A stretch of DNA of 44,996 nucleotides, from the NCBI GenBank assembly GCA_005792545.1, contig SXRM01000157.1, positions 1 through 44,996 of the forward strand. Reading direction: 5' to 3'. The stretch comes from Pseudomonadota bacterium. GTDB lineage: Bacteria; Myxococcota_A; UBA9042. Position 1 is the stretch's first letter; every line of letters starts with the position of its first letter. A program made the translations under genes and the position numbers. Shown here one piece after another: positions 40,096 through 44,996 of the stretch. Below the pieces are notes generated by a model. The model searched no databases. It was not told the origin of the DNA and was given only the letters and a program-made list of their open reading frames with translations.

Positions 40096-41839
40096 CGGCC
40101 ATACCCTGTTCCTCACCCTGGGCACCAGCGCCATCACGGCGTCGCAAACCATGCGTCGCGACGCAGTCATCCGCGTGGACAGCGTTGCCGGTCGCGCGGA
40201 CGTTGTGGTGGGCGGCGGCTCGACCGGTCCAGCGGGCAGCGTTGGCCTGGGCGGCATGGCGACAGCGGTCGACACGGCAGCATGGCATCGCGCAGCACCT
40301 GCCCTGCGTACGCGCATTGGGCGTCTGCTGCACACGACTTCAGCGCGCGAGCTATGGCTGATGTGTGGCACGGGCGCGACCGCCGGCAGCGGAGTCGGGC
40401 CGGTGGCCAACGCGGCAGCCGAGGTGATCGCGCTGCGCGGGCAGCCGACTGCGCTCAATCTGCTGGTTGTCGCTCCAATCTGGACAGGTCTGTCCGAGGC
40501 GGCCGACGCTGCCCGCTTTGAGAATTTTGCAGTCATCATGCAAGAAATCAAGTGGTTTCGCAGCGTGGTCGTGCTGTGCAGTGCGGACTCTGACTGCGTT
40601 GCCGGGGACCTGCAGGTGATGGCCCAGTTGTTGGCAGCCAAGTCTGGCGCGATTCAGCAGGCGCTGGTCGACGCCGAAGTCGCCGCCGCACTGCGCACCC
40701 CAAAGGCTGGACCGTTTGTGCACGTTGCCAAGGTCGGTCTGACCACGACCAGCGCGGGCCTTGAGGCCGCGGCCGAAAAACAGGCCCGTGCTGCTTGTCA
40801 GTCGGCTGTCGCAGGTGCTGGCGTTTTGGATGCGCAGGCCGAACTGGATCTGCTGCTGACAGAAAACCTCGGCGACGCTGCCGAGGCGCTGTTGCAGTTG
40901 CCGGACGACCCACGTTTCGCCCGCGAAGCTGCACGGGCTTTGCGCGCTGGCGGCCAGGTGACAGCAAGCGTGGTCGCAGAGGCGGCCCGGCGCGTCATCG
41001 AAGCACTCGACCAGGACGCGCTGACCATGGGCGCGGCGGCAGTGGCGGTGCGCTTGGACGCATTGGCGTTGGCGTGTGTTGCGCTAGTCGGCCGCCAACC
41101 GAGCGCGCCGGTTGCCGCAGCGCCCGTGGCATCCGGTTCCGTCAAGCGCTTGCTTCGCACGCTTTTCACCGCGCTTGAAGATGTGGATGGTCGCGCGGAG
41201 GACCAGACGTCGGCCGGCGGCGACGACGATCTGCGCGCAGCGCTGGCTTGCCTACACCCGCGCCTCGCCCGCGCACTCGAGCCGCAAGTTCGGCGACTGG
41301 CTAGCCGCGCGGCGAGCACGGCACAGGGCGACCGCGGCAGTCGCATGGCCCCCCTGCCGGCGTCAACCGCGCTGTCGGTGGCGGAGCTTGAGCCTGCGGA
41401 CGAGCCTTGCCTGATGCTACCAGACGGATTTGCGGCCCTCGACCTGGTGCAACGCCGGCGCGTCGTGCGTTCGGCCCTGGCTGAAGCGCGGGCAATTCGG
41501 ATGCCAGCACCGGCCCCCAATGCGCTTCATCGCGTCCTCCGTGGCGTCGATCTGGCCACTTACCTGGTGCGTGGCGCCAGCACAATGGGTTCGCTGGTCG
41601 CCGTCCACGCCGACCCAGACGGAATCGCCCGCGTGCAGGGGCGGCTGCGCAACCAGCCAGTGAAATTGGTGGGGCTGCGCGCGACCGATCGGACGACCGT
41701 GCGGGTGGCCAGAATCGAGATGTCCGTGCCGTTGCGGGATGTGCCGGCGTGCACCGCTGCCGCTGCAGCGCTTGCAGCGCTCAAGACGTCGCATGGAACA
41801 ACCACAACTGAACCGGCGAGGCAATCGCAATCATGTTGA
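40088..41839 (+). CDS. Tubulin/FtsZ-like protein
   Basis: The 583-residue protein has N-terminal features of the tubulin/FtsZ GTPase fold. The first strand is TLFLTLGTSAI. A T4-type glycine loop LWLMCGTGATAGSGVGPVA (about 89-107) parallels FtsZ 'GGGTGTGAAPVVA'. Then come LLVVAPIWTGLSEAADAARF (as in 'VVTMPFSFEG...A') and VVVLCSADSDCV (as in 'LIVIPN'). The T4 loop is not canonical, so GTP binding is uncertain. The C-terminal about 330 residues are helical and unknown. ATG 40088 has GGAGG upstream. It is encoded between a membrane vWA protein and a SEDS-PBP fusion, a setting that supports a cytoskeletal or division role. Confidence 0.5.
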   Translation: MSSGHTLFLTLGTSAITASQTMRRDAVIRVDSVAGRADVVVGGGSTGPAGSVGLGGMATAVDTAAWHRAAPALRTRIGRLLHTTSARELWLMCGTGATAGSGVGPVANAAAEVIALRGQPTALNLLVVAPIWTGLSEAADAARFENFAVIMQEIKWFRSVVVLCSADSDCVAGDLQVMAQLLAAKSGAIQQALVDAEVAAALRTPKAGPFVHVAKVGLTTTSAGLEAAAEKQARAACQSAVAGAGVLDAQAELDLLLTENLGDAAEALLQLPDDPRFAREAARALRAGGQVTASVVAEAARRVIEALDQDALTMGAAAVAVRLDALALACVALVGRQPSAPVAAAPVASGSVKRLLRTLFTALEDVDGRAEDQTSAGGDDDLRAALACLHPRLARALEPQVRRLASRAASTAQGDRGSRMAPLPASTALSVAELEPADEPCLMLPDGFAALDLVQRRRVVRSALAEARAIRMPAPAPNALHRVLRGVDLATYLVRGASTMGSLVAVHADPDGIARVQGRLRNQPVKLVGLRATDRTTVRVARIEMSVPLRDVPACTAAAAALAALKTSHGTTTTEPARQSQSC

Positions 41840-44172
41840 TTCTCTTCGCCGTGACCTCAGCGGCGCTGCTGGCTGCATCGGTGGTGCCGGGCACAGCGCC
41901 ATCCTGGGAATTCGCACTGACCTTGGTGGCGACCGCCGCATTCGCACACCAGGCGCTTGCGGGTCCGCTGGTCGGTCGATCCGTTGCCGCCGGGTGGTTG
42001 GTCATGCCAGCCGCGTCGCTGCTGGTGCACCGGCTTGCTGGCGTCCCGATGGGAATGCAAGCGGCGGCGTTCGTCGGCGCGGCAGCGCTGCTTTCGGCCA
42101 CGGCGTCAGCCAAGCTCACTTGGCCGAGTGACGCGGCGTTACAACCACCCTGGGTGGCCTGGGCGCTGGTCGCAATTGCGACGGCCCTTGCTGCGGCGGG
42201 TCTCCAAAAGTTCGGAATGGGCCTGCGGCCTGCGGAAGGACTGCGCCTCTGTGCGCCGTTGCTGGCGGTGGCGCTGACCTGGCAACGGATCGGCTGGCCT
42301 GCGCCACTTGCGTGCATTGCGGTCTTCGGTGCCTCCGCCAAATGGGGCGCCGGTCTTGGCGAGGGTGCTGTGTTTTCCGCAAGTTTAGTGGCGGCGCTGT
42401 GGGTGCTGGGCCGCAACGGGCGCAATGCGCTGCTGTGGTTGGCGGCGGGGCTTGTGGTGTTCGCTGCGTGCGCGGCGCTTGCCAGAGGCGACAAGGACTT
42501 GCGCCGGTTTTCTGCGTGGGCAACACCAGTACCTACGGCGTGCGATGACGCAAGCGCCGGAATCCACGTCAGGACCGACCAGACCCTGGTACGCGAAATG
42601 CTCCTGCACGGCGCAGTGGCAGCGCGCTGGAAACCCCAGGCGGCTGAAAAACTCAAGGTTCGGCAAGTCGACGACGAAGTGCCGGTGACCCTCATCGCTT
42701 GCCTTGGTGTGGTGCCGACAGTATTGCTGCTGTTGGCGCTCGCCCGGCTGCCAGCAGGGCTGCTGCGGTCGAAGCGCGCGGTTGGCCGAGCGGCCGGTGC
42801 GGCTTTGGCGGTGCACTGGCTTTTGGGTTTGCTGACCGACGTCGGCGTGCTGCCGTTTACCGGGAGCGGAATGCCAATCTTGGGTCACGGCACGCTGGCC
42901 CTGTCGGCCATGGCTGTGCTGTCGGCCATCGCCGTGGCGCCAGTGCGCGAGGATGCGCCCGAGCTGCTGCCTGACTTGCAGCGGCCGGCCGTCTTGCGGT
43001 GGCTTCTGCCGGCTACGGTGGTCGTGGCCTTCGCGCTGGTCGCCCACCGCGCCATCGGCGTCGACCCACATGATCGGGTCTTGGTGTGCGAGTTGATGAT
43101 GCCAAATCGGCGCATTGGTAAGTTAGCCGGTGCCGTACCCGGCCCGCTCCTCAACACAGCAGGGCAACAAACGACGAGCGAATTGGCCACCTGGGCGGGC
43201 AGTCAACGCCAACATCGGGCTGACAGGTTCGACCTTGCCGGCGCAATTGCCCATCCATGGCGGCGATTCTTGCGGGCTGAGCCCATCGCGCCACGACCCC
43301 TGCAAACCACCGAAGTGCCATCGTTTCAGCAGGCGGCGGTGGCAGTGGTCGCTGGGCTACCAGACCTCGCCGCCGCACTGGCGCTTGACGCAACAACCGC
43401 CACCGTCCTTGGCGCAGCCTCGAACCGCCATGGCGATCTGTCGAACGCCATTCGCGGCAGCTTCGACATCGGTTCCGCAGGCAAGGTGATGGCGGTCGCG
43501 GGCGCTGCGGGCGTAGGGGGCGTGTGTAATTGTTCGGGAAGGCTGTCGACGCCTGCGGGCGTGGTGCACTGCCACCACCACGGACCCATGACGGTTGAGA
43601 CGACTCTGGCGCGGTCATGTAACGTCTGTGCTGTGCAAATGGCGACGCAGCACGCGGCCGCGACCGCGCGTGTGGCCGACGCGATTGGCCTTACGTTCAA
43701 TCCGGCGAACCCGCAGCGGCTCGTGCTGGGCGCGGCGACGGCGCTGCCGGAACTCGCGCGACTGTATGCGGCCATCGCAGTGGGGGATGGCCGGGTCCGC
43801 AAGGCGCGCTATGTGACAACCGACCCGGTGGACGAGGGGCGGATTGCGTTTTTGCCCAGCGAAGTCCCGGCAATCGCCAAAGGGTTGCGGATGGCGCTTG
43901 CGCCTGGTGGCACTTGCAGCGCCTTGCCAACGGCGATTGCAGGCACGACGCTGGAAGGGGCGAAAAGCGGAACCGCCATGCTGGCGGGTCGGGATCGGGG
44001 TACATTGGTCGTGCTGGCGCGTATGGCCGGCGGGCGCAAGGTCCTGTTTTTGCTGACCGCACCTGTGGACAGCACGGCAGGCCGTGAACTGAGCGCACAG
44101 ATGCGGCGGTTCATCGCCTGCGCCAGTGGCGGCGTGGTCGGCAAGGCCACGGCCAAGGTCGCCGGACCGTAA
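41833..44172 (+). CDS. SEDS glycosyltransferase fused to a penicillin-binding transpeptidase
   Basis: The 779-residue protein joins two halves of a peptidoglycan synthase. Residues about 1-400 are polytopic like FtsW/RodA: VDDEVPVTLIACLG (Asp280/281) parallels the conserved 'TDFIFAVIGEE' stretch, and LLTDVGVLPFTGSGMPILGHG parallels 'GLLPvTGLPLPFLSYGGSS'. After one more membrane helix, a periplasmic transpeptidase follows with all three motifs: S548-A-G-K551 (DIGSAGKVMAV), S595-C-N597 (ARSCNVCAVQMA) and K711-S-G-T714. Normally FtsW and FtsI are separate proteins. The start overlaps the tubulin-like gene by seven bases, so expression is coupled. Confidence 0.8.
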   Translation: MLILFAVTSAALLAASVVPGTAPSWEFALTLVATAAFAHQALAGPLVGRSVAAGWLVMPAASLLVHRLAGVPMGMQAAAFVGAAALLSATASAKLTWPSDAALQPPWVAWALVAIATALAAAGLQKFGMGLRPAEGLRLCAPLLAVALTWQRIGWPAPLACIAVFGASAKWGAGLGEGAVFSASLVAALWVLGRNGRNALLWLAAGLVVFAACAALARGDKDLRRFSAWATPVPTACDDASAGIHVRTDQTLVREMLLHGAVAARWKPQAAEKLKVRQVDDEVPVTLIACLGVVPTVLLLLALARLPAGLLRSKRAVGRAAGAALAVHWLLGLLTDVGVLPFTGSGMPILGHGTLALSAMAVLSAIAVAPVREDAPELLPDLQRPAVLRWLLPATVVVAFALVAHRAIGVDPHDRVLVCELMMPNRRIGKLAGAVPGPLLNTAGQQTTSELATWAGSQRQHRADRFDLAGAIAHPWRRFLRAEPIAPRPLQTTEVPSFQQAAVAVVAGLPDLAAALALDATTATVLGAASNRHGDLSNAIRGSFDIGSAGKVMAVAGAAGVGGVCNCSGRLSTPAGVVHCHHHGPMTVETTLARSCNVCAVQMATQHAAATARVADAIGLTFNPANPQRLVLGAATALPELARLYAAIAVGDGRVRKARYVTTDPVDEGRIAFLPSEVPAIAKGLRMALAPGGTCSALPTAIAGTTLEGAKSGTAMLAGRDRGTLVVLARMAGGRKVLFLLTAPVDSTAGRELSAQMRRFIACASGGVVGKATAKVAGP

Positions 44173-44183
44173 CGGGAGGCCGC

Positions 44184-44450
44184 ATGGTGTTCAAGGTCGT
44201 CATTGCTGTGGCCGCGCTGGCGGCGATCGCCGTGCTCGCCCTGGTTGCTGAGGCGCTGCGCAAGGCAATGGTGGCCTGGTTGACGGCATCCAAGGCGTCG
44301 CGGCAGACAGCCTTTTCAGGCCCCGGCACGACGGACCGGTTTGGTCGTGGTGGGCGGGGCAAGGTGTTGCCGTTCCGCGGTCGGGGTACCCAGGCACCGC
44401 GGGGCAGCAGGACGGGTGGCGAAGGGCAAGGGTCCAAAGCACGACGATAG
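44184..44450 (+). CDS. Small membrane protein
   Basis: An 88-residue protein with one N-terminal transmembrane helix (VVIAVAALAAIAVLALVAEAL) and a basic, glycine-rich tail (GRGGRGKVLPFRGRGTQAPR). GGGAGG lies six bases before the ATG, 11 bp after the SEDS-PBP stop, so it ends the operon. The tail is low-complexity and could bind nucleic acid or acidic lipids. It has no family assignment. Confidence 0.55.
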   Translation: MVFKVVIAVAALAAIAVLALVAEALRKAMVAWLTASKASRQTAFSGPGTTDRFGRGGRGKVLPFRGRGTQAPRGSRTGGEGQGSKARR

Positions 44451-44681
44451 TGCCGAACACCCACAGCGCAGGCGGATTGCGGCCCGGGCGGTCGATGGCG
44501 TCCCCAACAAGCTGAACAGCCAAACAGCCGATGGGGTTGCCGGCGTCGACGATGATTCGACCCGAACCACAGTCGCTGGGCCCGGGCGGGCAAGAAAAAC
44601 TGCAACTTTGTGATGCTTCGAATTGGCCCGACAGCCTGGGCCATTCAACGCGTCGTGGGCGTCAGGGGCATCGTGTGCGTC

Positions 44682-44996
44682 GTTTCGACCCGACCCCGAA
44701 AACGAGGCCAGGGCAACTTAACCGGATTTTCCAGAATGGTCGCGGTCGCCGTTTCGACCCGACCCCGAAAACGAGGCCAGGGCAACCAGCAAATCTTAAA
44801 GTTGGCGGAGATTTGCAAGTTTCGACCCGACCCCGAAAACGAGGCCAGGGCAACCTTCGCAAGTGGAAGTTTGAGATCAAGATGAATGAGTTTCGACCCG
44901 ACCCCGAAAACGAGGCCAGGGCAACCTCGACGGCGCGACGATCGAGTTCCTCCCGGCGGAGTTTCGACCCGACCCCGAAAACGAGGCCAGGGCAAC
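44682..44996 (-). CRISPR. CRISPR array 2: at least five repeats, runs off the right edge
   Basis: Repeats begin at 44682, 44751, 44819, 44890 and 44961. Spacers are 33, 32, 35 and 35 bp. The repeat equals that of array 1 except plus-strand position 21 (C to A), so GAAACCGAGG becomes GAAAACGAGG in every copy. In the transcribed (minus) sense only the hairpin loop changes (GTTT to TTTT) and the stem is kept, so one Cas6 could process both. The sense is inferred from the GTCGAAAC end; the leader would lie beyond the window. The 231 bp before the array (44451-44681) show no convincing gene. Confidence 0.97.

Noticed and set aside
39025..41839. The tubulin-like protein as a CARF protein because of its TLFLTLGTS start
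   Set aside because: The following glycine loop and the two later strand motifs follow the FtsZ/tubulin order better. The CARF option is kept only as an alternative.
44341..44613. A frame after the small membrane protein that reaches towards array 2
   Set aside because: It overlaps the tail of the 44184-44450 gene in another frame, is low-complexity and lacks a ribosome site.
44451..44681. A leader for array 2 on its left side
   Set aside because: The flank is GC-rich without leader-like boxes, and the repeat's GTCGAAAC end places the leader on the other side, outside the window.

Overview
The window is GC-rich bacterial DNA, dense in defence and signalling genes. Hanks-type kinases, a PP2C phosphatase, sigma-54 promoters, vWA proteins and many stacked overlapping genes fit a complex Gram-negative bacterium, for example Myxococcota or a relative, or a planctomycete. 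No ribosomal or housekeeping gene is present to fix the phylum, so this placement is weak.

Left edge (1-4.9 kb): the start of a tyrosine recombinase gene, a tRNA 3'-half fragment (probable attachment site), a Phd/PIN toxin-antitoxin pair with a strong operator palindrome, an unknown gene and two small DNA-binding proteins. An IS5-type element follows, whose transposase has lost its last codons to an amber stop. Next is a minus-strand operon (6.2-10.8 kb): DUF3800-like protein, sigma-like protein, unknown protein and a Lon-type protease with an intact Ser/Lys dyad. An ISAs1-like element sits upstream of it.

Middle (12.5-30.1 kb): an unknown helical protein, a CARF-cytidine deaminase fusion, a kinase with a FYVE-like zinc finger, and a tightly overlapping seven-gene operon. 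That operon encodes a TerY-P triad (vWA, PP2C, kinase), an SF1 helicase with a PDZ domain, an unknown protein, a coiled-coil McrB-like AAA+ and a DUF2357/McrC-like zinc protein. It looks like a phospho-regulated nucleic-acid restriction system.

Right part (30.1-45.0 kb): a CRISPR signalling island without interference or adaptation genes. CRISPR array 1 reads leftwards towards a Card1/Can2-like CARF nuclease, Cas6 and a Csm6-like CARF-HEPN protein. To its right lie a truncated CARF paralogue and an RtcR-like CARF-AAA+ sigma-54 activator. The activator operon and a second operon diverge from a 354-bp region that carries two outward-facing sigma-54 promoters and a symmetric inverted CGGTGCGA pair between them. 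The second operon encodes an exported vWA protein, a tubulin/FtsZ-like protein, a SEDS polymerase fused to a penicillin-binding transpeptidase, and a small membrane protein. It is followed at once by CRISPR array 2, which runs off the window.

The most exciting reading is inferential: cyclic-oligoadenylate from a type III effector elsewhere would be sensed by the CARF-AAA+ activator, which would switch on an alternative division or cell-wall machine through sigma-54. The promoter pair and the domain content are seen directly. The signalling link is inferred.
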